Assembly: GCA_024699595.1 (NCBI GenBank)
Contig: JAILPG010000313.1
Span: 1 to 64,000 of the forward strand
Reading direction: 5' to 3'
DNA from: Lachnospiraceae bacterium
GTDB taxonomy: Bacteria > Bacillota_A > Clostridia > Lachnospirales > Lachnospiraceae
DNA: 64,000 bases
The notes beneath the pieces are model-generated. The model worked only from the letters and a program-made list of their open reading frames with translations, did no database searches and had not been told where the DNA came from. This document shows, one piece after another, positions 52,233 through 62,006 of the stretch (its first letter is position 1; the number at the start of each line of letters is the position of its first letter). A program made the translations under genes and the position numbers.

Positions 52233-53774
52233 TTGGCCAAGATAATTCTTGAAATGAAAAACATAACCAAAACCTTCCCCGGTGTAAAGGCACTTGATAA
52301 CGTTAATTTACAGGTAGAGGAAGGAGAGATCCATGCACTGGTCGGTGAGAACGGTGCAGGGAAATCGACCCTGATGAATGTACTGAGCGGAATATACCCC
52401 TATGGTACATATGACGGGGACATCATCTATAACGGTGAGATCTGCAAATTCAATAAGATAAAGGATTCCGAGGAAAAGGGAATAGTAATAATCCATCAGG
52501 AGTTAGCACTTATCCCGTATATGTCGATAGGTGAGAACATGTTCCTCGGAAACGAAAGAGGAAAGGCAGCAGCGATCGACTGGAATGAGACCTACGGTGA
52601 GGCTGACAAGTATTTAAAGATGGTAGGTCTTTCGGACAGCTCGAGAACTCTTGTAAAGGAGCTTGGTACCGGTAAACAGCAGCTTGTCGAGATAGCAAAG
52701 GCACTTGCAAAAAATGCAAAGCTTCTTATCCTTGATGAGCCTACATCTTCTCTTAATGAGAAAGATTCAAGAGCTCTTCTGGATCTTCTGCTGCGTTTCA
52801 AGAAAGAGAACGGATTAACATCGATAATCATATCTCACAAGCTTAATGAGGTTTCCTATGTTGCCGATAAGATCACGGTCATCCGTGACGGCTCCACCAT
52901 AGAGACCCTCGACAAGGCTACTGAGGAGATTTCTGAGGATAGAATAATAAAGGGAATGGTAGGCCGTGAGATCACGGACCGTTTCCCGAAGAGACATGAT
53001 GTAAAGATCGGAGATGTCAACCTTGAGGTAAAGGACTGGAGTGTATATCATCCGCTCTATCCCGAAAAGAAGGTTGTTGACAACGTATCCTTCAATGTCA
53101 GGAAGGGAGAGGTTGTCGGTATCTACGGTCTTATGGGTGCGGGACGTACCGAGCTTGCCATGAGCATATTCGGAAAGAGTTACGGAACCGGTATCACAGG
53201 CACCATGACCTTAAACGGAAGACAGGTCAATCTGAAGAATGCCAGGGAAGCTATCAAAAATAAGATCGCATATGTTACCGAGGATCGTAAGGGTAACGGA
53301 CTGGTACTCAATAATCCCATTAAGATCAACAACACGCTTGCAAATCTCGAGGAAGTAAGCGCAAGAAGCATAATAGACAAGGATAAGGAATATCAGGTAG
53401 CCGTAGAGTACAAGGATAAGCTCAAGACCAAGACACCTTCGGTTGAACAGAATGTCGGAAACCTTTCGGGAGGCAACCAGCAGAAGGTGCTTCTTGCAAA
53501 GTGGATGTTTGCAAAACCGGATGTGCTCTTACTGGACGAGCCTACCCGTGGTATCGATGTCGGAGCCAAGTATGAGATCTACTGCATCATCAACGATCTT
53601 GTAAAGGAAGGCAAATCCGTTGTCATGATATCTTCGGAGCTTCCCGAGACCATAGGCATGAGCGACAGGATATATGTCATGAACGAAGGTAAATTCGTCG
53701 GCGAGTTAAAGCAGGAAGAAGCAAGCCAGGAATCCATAATGGCCTGCATCATGAAATCGGGAAGGGGTGAGTGA
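52233..53774 (+). CDS. Multiple-monosaccharide ABC transporter double ATP-binding protein (GguA-like)
   Basis: A 513-residue RbsA-type protein with two ATPase domains. Domain 1 has [21 protein letters not shown] and [10 protein letters not shown]. Domain 2 has the family-typical weak P-loop [17 protein letters not shown] and [11 protein letters not shown]. All catalytic Glu residues are present, unlike the paralogue at 26014. Translation starts at TTG 52233 with AGGAGGG at 52219-52225; the next in-frame ATG would cut into the first strand. It overlaps the permease by 4 bases. Confidence 0.94.
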   Translation: MAKIILEMKNITKTFPGVKALDNVNLQVEEGEIHALVGENGAGKSTLMNVLSGIYPYGTYDGDIIYNGEICKFNKIKDSEEKGIVIIHQELALIPYMSIGENMFLGNERGKAAAIDWNETYGEADKYLKMVGLSDSSRTLVKELGTGKQQLVEIAKALAKNAKLLILDEPTSSLNEKDSRALLDLLLRFKKENGLTSIIISHKLNEVSYVADKITVIRDGSTIETLDKATEEISEDRIIKGMVGREITDRFPKRHDVKIGDVNLEVKDWSVYHPLYPEKKVVDNVSFNVRKGEVVGIYGLMGAGRTELAMSIFGKSYGTGITGTMTLNGRQVNLKNAREAIKNKIAYVTEDRKGNGLVLNNPIKINNTLANLEEVSARSIIDKDKEYQVAVEYKDKLKTKTPSVEQNVGNLSGGNQQKVLLAKWMFAKPDVLLLDEPTRGIDVGAKYEIYCIINDLVKEGKSVVMISSELPETIGMSDRIYVMNEGKFVGELKQEEASQESIMACIMKSGRGE

Positions 53775-54949
53775 CGATGTCAAATACAAAACTGATCGGT
53801 GTGTTAAAAAAATATGCGATGGCGATCGTCCTTGTACTTGTGATACTGCTGTTTTACATACTGACAGACAAGGCAATACTGATCCCCCAGAATATCAATA
53901 ACCTGCTTTCACAGAACGCATATGTATTTGTTCTCGGAACAGGAATGTTACTCTGCATCCTGACAGGAGGTAACATCGACCTTGCTGTAGGTTCTGTTGT
54001 CTGCTTCGCAGGAGCGGTCGGCGGCGTTGTTATTGATAAGGACGTGAACATTGTCGTAGCATTTCTCGTAATGCTCATTGTCGGTCTTCTGATCGGTATG
54101 TGGCAGGGCTTCTGGATAGCCTTTGTAAATGTTCCGCCCTTTATAGCGACCCTGTCAGGCATGTATGCCTTCAGAGGTCTTTCAAACGTTGTTCTTAAGG
54201 GACAGGCCATGAGCCTTACCAAGGAAACAGCTTTTCTTAATGCATTCGGAGGAGGAGCTGACTGTTATATACCTGATTTCTTCCACGGTGAATCATTAAA
54301 TATCACCTGTATGTTAGCAGGTATCATAGGTGTGATCGTATTTGTCGCAATGACGATGTATAGCAGGATAAATACCAAAAAGAGAGGATATGATACCGCC
54401 CCGTTTATCATGGATCTGTTAAAGATGGTCATCATATCCGCAGTTGTGCTGTATCTTACATACAAGCTTGCATCCTATAAGGGTATACCCACTTCACTCA
54501 TCTGGGTGCTGTTAGTGGTACTGATATTCGGATATGTGACACAGAAGACCGTGATAGGCCGTGACCTGTACGCAGTCGGCGGAAATAAAAAGGCAGCCCA
54601 GCTGTCCGGTGTTAACTTAAAGAAGATATACTTCTTTGCATATTCCTTTATGGGACTTCTTGCAGGCCTTGCCGGAACTCTTACCATAGCAAGATTCCAG
54701 GGTGCGCAGCCTACCTTTGGTCAGGGTTATGAGATGGATGCCATCGGTGCCTGCTTCATAGGTGGTGCTTCGGCATACGGCGGTATCGGAACCGTTCCCG
54801 GAGTTATCATAGGTGCTCTTTTAACAGGTGTCATCAACCAGGGTATGGTGCTCTGCAGTGTGGACGCAAACCTTCAGAAGGTTGTAAAGGGTCTGGTGCT
54901 GCTTGCTGCGGTAGTCTTTGATGTTCTGTCAAAGAAAGAGAAAAAATAA
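53771..54949 (+). CDS. Multiple-monosaccharide ABC transporter permease (GguB/XylH-like), first copy
   Basis: A 392-residue membrane protein of the BPD_transp_2 family. It is longer than RbsC because of the cytoplasmic insertion around [14 protein letters not shown] that is typical of XylH/GguB. It shows [41 protein letters not shown] and [18 protein letters not shown]. It overlaps the ATPase gene by 4 bases. Confidence 0.93.
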   Translation: MTMSNTKLIGVLKKYAMAIVLVLVILLFYILTDKAILIPQNINNLLSQNAYVFVLGTGMLLCILTGGNIDLAVGSVVCFAGAVGGVVIDKDVNIVVAFLVMLIVGLLIGMWQGFWIAFVNVPPFIATLSGMYAFRGLSNVVLKGQAMSLTKETAFLNAFGGGADCYIPDFFHGESLNITCMLAGIIGVIVFVAMTMYSRINTKKRGYDTAPFIMDLLKMVIISAVVLYLTYKLASYKGIPTSLIWVLLVVLIFGYVTQKTVIGRDLYAVGGNKKAAQLSGVNLKKIYFFAYSFMGLLAGLAGTLTIARFQGAQPTFGQGYEMDAIGACFIGGASAYGGIGTVPGVIIGALLTGVINQGMVLCSVDANLQKVVKGLVLLAAVVFDVLSKKEKK

Positions 54950-54967
54950 CAGAGGAAGGATAAAGAT

Positions 54968-56134
54968 ATGGAAAAAGTAGGTAAGATTTTTAAAGAACAT
55001 ACTATGCAGATCGTTCTGGTCCTTGTTGTTATTTTCTTCTATTTCACAACCAAAGGACAGATACTTTCCGCAATGAATTTTGAAGCCCTGATCACACAGA
55101 ATGCTTATGTATACATAATCGCAACAGGTATGTTCATGTGTATGCTTATAAAAGGTAATATCGACCTTTCCGTAGGTGCCACGGTTTGTCTCGTGGATGC
55201 CATAGGTGCATATCTGCTTGTAAACAAGGGCTGGCCCGTTCCGATCGCGATGCTTGCAATGGTACTTATCGGATGCGGAATAGGTGCGGTACTCGGATGG
55301 TTTATAGCTTATTTAAACATCCCCCCCTGGATCGCAACCCTGAGCGGATTCCTTGCTTTCAGAGGACTCGGAACAATGATCGTTACGGCAGCATCTACGA
55401 CTGCTTCTATCTCCGTTAACTCGATCGACGGATTCAAGAAACTCTTTAACAGTCATATTCCCAAGGCTGCATGTATCCCGATAGGAATAATCTGCTGTGC
55501 ACTGTTTGTTTTCCTGCAGATAAGGGACAGGGCCGTAAAGATCAAAAAAGGATATGAGACCGAATCAATTGTCGCCCTCATTGTAAGGTGCGTGATCATT
55601 TCGTTAGTCATAATGCTGTTTGCGATCAAATACGCAGGTGCAGTTGACAAGATCGCGCTCGGTATTCCCATGATGCTCATATGGGTTATTGTGGTACTCC
55701 TTGTATATAATTTCATCGCATCAAAGACAGTCCTTGGCCGTTACTTCTATGCGATGGGCGGAAATATGGAAGCTACAAGGCTTTCAGGTATAGATACCAA
55801 GCTCGTGCTTTTCTTTGCATATCTTAACATGCAGTTCTTATCGGTTGTTGCAGGATGGACATCACTTGCAAAGATGTCAACCGCCAACGCATTCATCGGT
55901 CAGAACTACGAGCTTGATGCGATCTCTGCCTGCATAGTCGGAGGTGTCAGCGCGTACGGCGGAGCCGGAAGTGTATTTGGAATGGTTGTCGGTGCTACGC
56001 TTATAGGTGTTATCAACCTTGGTATGTCAATAATGAGTATCGACATGAACTGGCAGAAGGTCGTAAAAGGCCTGGTACTGCTTGCGGCGGTAGTATTTGA
56101 GATAATGAACAACCGCCCGAAGACGAAAGCTTGA
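54968..56134 (+). CDS. Multiple-monosaccharide ABC transporter permease (GguB/XylH-like), second copy
   Basis: A 388-residue paralogue of the preceding permease with the same layout: LIKGNIDLSVGATVCLVDAIG, WFIAYLNIPPWIATLSGFLAFRGLG, the insertion around RAVKIKKGYETES, and AMGGNMEATRLSGIDTK. Most related operons have one permease gene. Here the two may form a heterodimer. It lies 18 bases after the first, with GAGGAAGGA. Confidence 0.93.
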   Translation: MEKVGKIFKEHTMQIVLVLVVIFFYFTTKGQILSAMNFEALITQNAYVYIIATGMFMCMLIKGNIDLSVGATVCLVDAIGAYLLVNKGWPVPIAMLAMVLIGCGIGAVLGWFIAYLNIPPWIATLSGFLAFRGLGTMIVTAASTTASISVNSIDGFKKLFNSHIPKAACIPIGIICCALFVFLQIRDRAVKIKKGYETESIVALIVRCVIISLVIMLFAIKYAGAVDKIALGIPMMLIWVIVVLLVYNFIASKTVLGRYFYAMGGNMEATRLSGIDTKLVLFFAYLNMQFLSVVAGWTSLAKMSTANAFIGQNYELDAISACIVGGVSAYGGAGSVFGMVVGATLIGVINLGMSIMSIDMNWQKVVKGLVLLAAVVFEIMNNRPKTKA

Positions 56135-56178
56135 TCTAATTCCTTTATTCGTCTCTTAAAATCCATTATTACTAAGGG

Positions 56179-56220
56179 GAGCCCTTCTTTCTCCGCATAT
56201 GCGGGATAGAAGGGCTCTTC
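56179..56220 (+). terminator. Hairpin terminator after the transporter operon
   Basis: GAGCCCTTCT (56179-56188) pairs with AGAAGGGCTC (56208-56217). Inside it a second palindrome, CCGCATATGCGG (56193-56204), extends the stem. The T-tract after it (TTC) is poor. Confidence 0.65.
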
Positions 56221-56255
56221 AAGTTGTGGTAATCTTATAGAGAGGTAGACTGGAT

Positions 56256-58181
56256 ATGGACAAAACCGCATTTAACATTGAAGAAGAACTGAAAAAGCTT
56301 CCCACGGAGCCCGGTGTATACATAATGCATGACGAGAACGATATCATCATCTACGTCGGCAAGGCTGTGATTTTAAAGAACAGGGTGCGCTCCTATTTCA
56401 GGGAGAGCACTAACAAGACCGCAAAGATCCGGCAGATGGTAGATCATATATCCTGGTTTGAATATGTTGTCACAGGCTCGGAGCTGGAGGCCTTAGTCCT
56501 TGAAAATAACCTGATAAAGGAGCATCAGCCCAAATACAATACTCTGCTTAAGGATGACAAGACCTATCCCTACATAAAGGTATCGGTAAATGAGGATTTC
56601 CCAAGGATATATCTGACGAGACAGGTTAAAAAGGACGGAGCAAGGTATTTCGGTCCCTTTACATCCGCGGCAGCGGTAAAGGATACCATAGAGCTTTTGC
56701 AGAAGCTGTATGGCATTAGACCCTGTGGGAAGAAGATAAAGGCAGGAGAAGATGATAAGTCTGAGGTTATGACAGATGCGGGATATCCTTCGGATACGGA
56801 TCCGAAAGGAACCTGCCTGTATTATCACCTAGGAAGATGCAAGGCTCCGTGCGTTAGAGCAGTGTCCAAGGAAGAATACGCAGGAATGGTGAAAAAAGCC
56901 CTGGATTTCTTAAACGGAAACTACAGGCCTGTGATCAATGATCTTAAGGAAAAAATGCAGATGGCCTCCGAGGAGCTTGATTATGAAAAGGCCATTGAAT
57001 ACAGGGATCTTATCGACAGCGTGACACAGGTAACGCAGAAGCAGAGGATAACGGATGCAGGCTCTGATGACAGGGACATAATCGCGATGGCAAGGGATGC
57101 AGGTTCCGTGATCATTCAGGTATTTTACATACGGGGCGGAAAGATAATCGGACGTGAGCACCATTATATGGAAAACGCGTATGATGCTTCCGATGCGGAT
57201 CTCATCAGGAATTTCATCCTTCAGTTTTATTCAGGAACTCCCTATATCCCGGGAGAGCTTCTGATCCCCGTAAACATAGAGGATTCGGAAGTCATGGAGG
57301 AATGGCTTACAAAAAAGAGAGGAAACCGGGTTCATATCCTGATACCGCAGAAAGGAAAGAAGGAAAAGCTTATAGAGCTTGCAGAAAGGAATGCGCAGAT
57401 CGTTTTAAGACAGGATCTTGAAAAAGTAAAAAATGAGGAAAAACGGACCAAAGGTGCGGTAAAGGAGATATCAGATCTTCTGGGCCTTTATGATATCTGC
57501 AGGATGGAGGCTTATGATATCTCAAACATAAGCGGATACGATTCCGTAGGCTCCATGGTCGTATATGAAAACGGAAAGCCGAAGAAAAATGATTACAGGA
57601 AATTCAAAATAAAGACAGTTGAAGGGCCTGATGACTATGCCTCGCTCTATGAAGTGCTTGACAGGCGCTTTAAGCACGGTCTTACGGAGAGTGAGGAAGA
57701 GAAAGACCGGGGTGCGGATGCTTCGGGAAGATTCTCCCGCTTCCCGGATCTTATAATGATGGATGGAGGAAAAGGCCAGGTCAATATGGCGCTTGAGGTC
57801 TTAAGAAATCTGGGCCTTGATATACCCGTATGTGGGATGGTAAAGGATGACAATCACAGGACAAGAGGCCTTTATTACAATAATACGGAGCTTCCGATAG
57901 ATAAGAATTCTGAAGGCTTTAAGCTGATAACAAGGATACAGGATGAGGCCCACAGATTTGCCATAGAATATCACAGGCATTTAAGGAAGGGATCACAGGT
58001 ACATTCGGTACTTGATGACATTAAAGGAATAGGCGTAAAGAGAAGAAAGGCGCTCATGCATTATTTTGAATCCATAGAAGACATCAAGAAGGCGGATGTG
58101 GAAGAACTTAAGAAAGTACCTTCGATGGATACGGCCTCGGCAGAGGCGGTTTATGGATTTTTTCACGGTGCTGTGCTATGA
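56256..58181 (+). CDS. uvrC: Excinuclease ABC subunit C
   Basis: Nucleotide excision repair endonuclease that cuts on both sides of a lesion with UvrA and UvrB. The 641-residue protein has the N-terminal GIY-YIG nuclease (PGVYIMHDENDIIIYVGKA), a Cys-containing stretch (GTCLYYHLGRCKAPC), a UVR motif (ELDYEKAIEYRDLID), the RNase H-like nuclease (FPDLIMMDGGKGQVN) and C-terminal helix-hairpin-helix (IKGIGVKRRKALMHYF). Complete and of normal length. Confidence 0.97.
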   Translation: MDKTAFNIEEELKKLPTEPGVYIMHDENDIIIYVGKAVILKNRVRSYFRESTNKTAKIRQMVDHISWFEYVVTGSELEALVLENNLIKEHQPKYNTLLKDDKTYPYIKVSVNEDFPRIYLTRQVKKDGARYFGPFTSAAAVKDTIELLQKLYGIRPCGKKIKAGEDDKSEVMTDAGYPSDTDPKGTCLYYHLGRCKAPCVRAVSKEEYAGMVKKALDFLNGNYRPVINDLKEKMQMASEELDYEKAIEYRDLIDSVTQVTQKQRITDAGSDDRDIIAMARDAGSVIIQVFYIRGGKIIGREHHYMENAYDASDADLIRNFILQFYSGTPYIPGELLIPVNIEDSEVMEEWLTKKRGNRVHILIPQKGKKEKLIELAERNAQIVLRQDLEKVKNEEKRTKGAVKEISDLLGLYDICRMEAYDISNISGYDSVGSMVVYENGKPKKNDYRKFKIKTVEGPDDYASLYEVLDRRFKHGLTESEEEKDRGADASGRFSRFPDLIMMDGGKGQVNMALEVLRNLGLDIPVCGMVKDDNHRTRGLYYNNTELPIDKNSEGFKLITRIQDEAHRFAIEYHRHLRKGSQVHSVLDDIKGIGVKRRKALMHYFESIEDIKKADVEELKKVPSMDTASAEAVYGFFHGAVL

Positions 58182-58182
58182 T
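58174..58182 (+). promoter_or_regulatory. Possible extended -10 for the hprK group
   Basis: TG-C-TATGAT at 58174-58182 overlaps the uvrC stop region and is 37 bases before hprK. No clear -35. Confidence 0.3.
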
Positions 58183-58219
58183 TAGATGACAGTAACATAT
58201 CCCGAGGCAGGAGGTTTAT

Positions 58220-59167
58220 ATGGCACAGACAGTAGCGGTAAAGGAATTAATAGAGAAGTTCAATCTTAAGGATCTTACTCCTGAGATAGATGTAAAAAAG
58301 ACAAAGATCACAAAGCCTGACATAAACCGTCCGGCCATACAGTTAGCGGGTTTTCTGGATAACTATGATGCAACCCGTGTGCAGATAATTGGTTTTGTTG
58401 AATATTCATATCTGGGGTCGCTTACTCCCGAGCAGAGGAAAGAGAGATATGAGGCGGTAATGACCGAGGAAACGCCATGTTTTATTTTCGCAAGAGACTT
58501 AAAACCCGGCGATATCTTCCTGGGAGTTGCAAGAAAAAAGGGCGTTCCGGTGCTTGTATCCTCCCTTGAGACTTCCAATCTGATGGCTGAGGTCATCAAA
58601 TGGCTGAATGTAAAGCTTGCACCCTGTATCTCCGTTCACGGAGTCCTCGTCGACGTATACGGCGAAGGCGTGCTGATAACCGGCGAGAGCGGCATAGGTA
58701 AATCGGAGGCGGCACTTGAGCTCATAAAGAGAGGACACCGTCTGGTAACAGATGATGTTGTGGAGATAAGAAAGGTAAGCGATGATACCCTGGTAGGTTC
58801 GGCGCCCGATATCACCAAGCATCTGATCGAACTGCGAGGGATCGGCATAGTTGATGTAAAGATGCTGTTTGGTGTTTCCTGTGTCAAGGAGACCCAGAAC
58901 ATCGATCTTGTCATAAGGCTTGAGGAATGGGACAGAGACAAGGATTATGACAGGATAGGACTTGAGGAGGAATACACGGAATATCTCGGCAATAAGGTCG
59001 TCTGCCACAATATTCCGATAAGACCAGGAAGAAACCTTGCCATCATCTGTGAATCCGCTGCGGTTAACCACAGACAGAAGATGATGGGTTATAATGCGGC
59101 CCAGGAGCTCTATAACAGGGTTCAGCAGTCTATGAAGAAGAGGGAAGAAGAGGAGGATGATGAGTGA
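58220..59167 (+). CDS. hprK: HPr kinase/phosphorylase
   Basis: Bifunctional enzyme that phosphorylates Ser46 of HPr (and Crh) and removes the phosphate, controlling CcpA-dependent catabolite repression. The 315-residue protein has the N-terminal domain ending about 130, ISVHGVLVDVYGEG with the catalytic His, Walker A GESGIGKSE, DDVVEI, and ELRGIGIVDVK and the signature near GRNLAIICE. AGGAGG precedes the ATG. It overlaps the next gene by one to four bases. A possible substrate is encoded at 62900. Confidence 0.96.
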   Translation: MAQTVAVKELIEKFNLKDLTPEIDVKKTKITKPDINRPAIQLAGFLDNYDATRVQIIGFVEYSYLGSLTPEQRKERYEAVMTEETPCFIFARDLKPGDIFLGVARKKGVPVLVSSLETSNLMAEVIKWLNVKLAPCISVHGVLVDVYGEGVLITGESGIGKSEAALELIKRGHRLVTDDVVEIRKVSDDTLVGSAPDITKHLIELRGIGIVDVKMLFGVSCVKETQNIDLVIRLEEWDRDKDYDRIGLEEEYTEYLGNKVVCHNIPIRPGRNLAIICESAAVNHRQKMMGYNAAQELYNRVQQSMKKREEEEDDE

Positions 59168-60096
59168 TGGGAAGCTGTTTTGGCGTTGATATAGGCGGTA
59201 CTACGGTAAAGCTTGGCCTGTTTGACACTGAGGGAAACCTTCTTGACAAGTGGGAGATACCCACAAGGACTGAAAACGGCGGAGTAAACATTATCCCCGA
59301 TATAGCGGATTCGATCAAAGATAAGATAAATGAGAAAAACATTGACATAAAGGACGTTATCGGCGTAGGAATGGGAGCTCCCGGACCTATAGACAAGGAA
59401 GGCGTCATATTCAAGACCGCAAATCTCGGATGGGGAATAAAAAACATAGTAAAAGAGCTAAGTGAACTGTTAAATGTTCCGGTAAAGGCAGGAAATGATG
59501 CAAATGTTGCCGCTCTCGGCGAAATGTGGAAGGGCGGAGGAAAAGGATACAAAAATGTAGTGCTGGTAACTCTCGGAACCGGAGTAGGCGGAGGCATCAT
59601 TACGGATGGAAATATCATAACAGGATCAACGGGAGCCGGCGGTGAGATAGGCCATATCCATGTCGAGGATGATGAGGACGACTGCTGCGGCTGCGGAAAC
59701 AAGGGATGCCTTGAGCAGTATGCTTCTGCAACGGGTGTGGTAAGACTTGCAAACAAAAAGCTTAAGGAAAGTGATGAAGACAGCCTGTTAAGGAGCACAG
59801 AAGTAAGCGCTAAGAGCGTATTTGATGCGGTAAAGGCAGGAGATAAGCTTGCAACGGAGGTTGCAGAAGAGTTTGGAGTATATCTTGCAAAGGGACTTGC
59901 AGCCATTGCCTGTGTTACCAATCCCGAGATCTTTGTTATCGGAGGCGGTGTATCGAAAGCAGGGGACATCCTGTTTAAGTTTATAGAGGAACCTTACAGG
60001 AAATATGTCTTCCATGCGAGCAGGGATGCAAAGTTTGCGCTTGCGACGCTTGGAAACGATGCAGGAATATACGGAGCTGTAAAGCTTGTGTTATAA
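59167..60096 (+). CDS. glcK: ROK-family glucokinase
   Basis: Phosphorylates glucose to glucose 6-phosphate with ATP. The 309-residue protein shows the phosphate-binding DIGGTTVKLG, GMGAPGPID, NDANVAALGE (catalytic Asp), TLGTGVGGGII, and the zinc motif around CGCGNKGCLEQYASA. The start is ATG 59167 or GTG 59164; AGGAGG at 59151-59156 suits both. It is coupled to hprK by TGATG. Confidence 0.94.
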   Translation: MGSCFGVDIGGTTVKLGLFDTEGNLLDKWEIPTRTENGGVNIIPDIADSIKDKINEKNIDIKDVIGVGMGAPGPIDKEGVIFKTANLGWGIKNIVKELSELLNVPVKAGNDANVAALGEMWKGGGKGYKNVVLVTLGTGVGGGIITDGNIITGSTGAGGEIGHIHVEDDEDDCCGCGNKGCLEQYASATGVVRLANKKLKESDEDSLLRSTEVSAKSVFDAVKAGDKLATEVAEEFGVYLAKGLAAIACVTNPEIFVIGGGVSKAGDILFKFIEEPYRKYVFHASRDAKFALATLGNDAGIYGAVKLVL

Positions 60097-60107
60097 AGGG
60101 GATATAA

Positions 60108-61064
60108 TTGAGAGAGGATACGGTTTCACGTTTAAGAGCAGGGATTAAGGAAAACGGAATAAGGCTTAATGAGATCATGGCAGGACACACTACCTTTAAG
60201 GCAGGGGGTCCTGTCGCGTGCTATATTGAGGCAGATGATGAAAAAGAGCTTGAGTACATCCTGAGGGTACTTAAGGAAAATAATGAGAAGTATTTCATAC
60301 TTGGAAACGGAAGCAATCTGCTCGTGTCCGACAAGGGATATGACGGTTTTGTCATAAAGCTTTCGGGGAATCTTTCCGCTGTCTCCATAAACCCTGATCC
60401 GGAATTATCAGAGGATGATCCGTGTAAAGATGAATACTTCACCGTAAGGGCAAAAGCCGGGGCTTCGCTTATAAGTGTTGCGGTAAAGAGCGCAGAGGCT
60501 TCCCTTACGGGTCTCGAATTTGCATCGGGAATACCGGGATCCATTGGCGGAGCCATGGTCATGAATGCGGGTGCGTACGGAGGCGAGATGAAGGATGTTG
60601 TACGATCCGTGACCCTGCTTGATACGGATACCTTTATGACCGTTCAAAGATCTGCCGGAGAAATGGAATTTAAGTACAGAGACAGTATCGTAAAGCATTC
60701 GGGCCTGATAGTCCTTGAGGCTGAGTTTTGGCTTAAAAAGGGAGATCCCGCCACGATAAAAAGCAGGATAGAAGAGTTAAAGCAAAAGAGGATCGAAAAG
60801 CAGCCTTTGGAATATCCGAGTGCAGGAAGCACCTTTAAAAGGCCTGAGGGCTATTTTGCCGGAAAGCTTATCGAAGATTCCGGACTTAAGGGCTACAGCG
60901 TCGGAGGTGCCATGGTCTCTGATAAACACTGCGGATTTGTGATAAACAAAGGAGGCGCCACGGCCTCGGATATCATGACACTTATAAAGGATGTTCAGAG
61001 GATCGTAAAGGAAAAACAGGGTGTGATGTTAGAGCCTGAGGTTATCCTCCTCGGGGAGTTTTAA
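60108..61064 (+). CDS. murB: UDP-N-acetylenolpyruvoylglucosamine reductase
   Basis: FAD enzyme of peptidoglycan precursor synthesis. The 318-residue protein starts at TTG 60108 (AAAGGGG upstream) and has HTTFKAGGPVACYI, ILGNGSNLLVSDKGYDG, ASGIPGSIGGAMVMNAGAYGGE and, near the end, YPSAGSTFKRP and KGYSVGGAMVSDKHCGFVIN. It lies 12 bases after glcK. It is a common neighbour of rapZ in Firmicutes. Confidence 0.96.
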   Translation: MREDTVSRLRAGIKENGIRLNEIMAGHTTFKAGGPVACYIEADDEKELEYILRVLKENNEKYFILGNGSNLLVSDKGYDGFVIKLSGNLSAVSINPDPELSEDDPCKDEYFTVRAKAGASLISVAVKSAEASLTGLEFASGIPGSIGGAMVMNAGAYGGEMKDVVRSVTLLDTDTFMTVQRSAGEMEFKYRDSIVKHSGLIVLEAEFWLKKGDPATIKSRIEELKQKRIEKQPLEYPSAGSTFKRPEGYFAGKLIEDSGLKGYSVGGAMVSDKHCGFVINKGGATASDIMTLIKDVQRIVKEKQGVMLEPEVILLGEF

Positions 61065-61117
61065 GAGGGAAATCCCGATCATCCGGGTATGGCAGTTTAA
61101 AGCGAAAGGCAGGATAT

Positions 61118-61993
61118 ATGAGATTTGTGATCGTGACCGGAATGTCCGGAGCGGGTAAGAGTACAACACTTAAGATGCTTGAGGATTTTGGATATTACTG
61201 CGTGGATAACCTGCCGGTACCGATGATCCCTATGTTTTCCGAATATACGACAACGCCCGGAAGCGAGATGGAAAAGGTAGCCATAGGTGTAGATGTCAGG
61301 GCATCGAGCAATTTTAACGAGCTTACCGGGATACTTAAGAGCATGAGAGAAAGAGGCGTTGATTATGAGGTCATCTTCCTTGAAGCCAGTGATGATATCC
61401 TGATAAAGCGCTATAAAGAGACGAGAAGAGTCCATCCCCTTGCGGGTCTTGACAGTATGGACGTGGGGATAAAAAGAGAGCGGGAGAAGCTTACCGAGAT
61501 CAAGAAGGATTCGGACTATATCGTGGATACAAGTAAGCTCCTTACAAGGGAACTGAGGGCGGAGCTTGAAAAGATCTTTGTAAACAATGAAAATTACAAG
61601 AATCTGTTTGTTACCATAGAATCATTTGGCTTCAAATACGGTATCCCGCAGGATGCCGATCTGGTGTTTGATGTCAGGTTTCTGCCCAATCCCTATTACC
61701 TGGATGAGCTGAGAGGCAAGAACGGCAATGATGACGAGGTAAAGGATTATGTGCTTGGCTTTGAAGAGGCCGGAGATTTTCTTGACAAGCTTGAGGATAT
61801 GGTGGTATTTCTCCTGCCCAATTACATCCTTGAGGGAAAGAACCAGCTGGTGATAGCTATCGGGTGTACAGGAGGAAAACACAGAAGCGTCACTCTGGCA
61901 AATGCATTTTACGAAAGGATCAAAGTCCACGAAGAGTACGGCTTTAAGATCACACACAGGGATCTTTTGAAGGATTCGGTCAGGAAAAAATAG
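61118..61993 (+). CDS. rapZ: RNase adapter/nucleotide-binding protein RapZ (YvcJ)
   Basis: P-loop protein that binds GTP/ATP and, in relatives, small RNAs or UDP-sugars. The 291-residue protein shows Walker A GMSGAGKST, FGYYCVDNLPVPM, the GVDVRAS segment, RFLPNPYY, and the C-terminal IGCTGGKHRSVTLAN. Complete. It lies 54 bases after murB and 14 before whiA. The usual yvcK between rapZ and whiA is absent. Confidence 0.96.
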   Translation: MRFVIVTGMSGAGKSTTLKMLEDFGYYCVDNLPVPMIPMFSEYTTTPGSEMEKVAIGVDVRASSNFNELTGILKSMRERGVDYEVIFLEASDDILIKRYKETRRVHPLAGLDSMDVGIKREREKLTEIKKDSDYIVDTSKLLTRELRAELEKIFVNNENYKNLFVTIESFGFKYGIPQDADLVFDVRFLPNPYYLDELRGKNGNDDEVKDYVLGFEEAGDFLDKLEDMVVFLLPNYILEGKNQLVIAIGCTGGKHRSVTLANAFYERIKVHEEYGFKITHRDLLKDSVRKK

Positions 61994-62006
61994 AAACGGG
62001 TGGAAA

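Noticed and set aside
59130..59969. Minus-strand open frame of 279 residues inside the glucokinase gene
   Set aside because: It is Pro/Ser/Phe-rich, a shadow of a well-supported ROK kinase; no ribosome site or homology visible.
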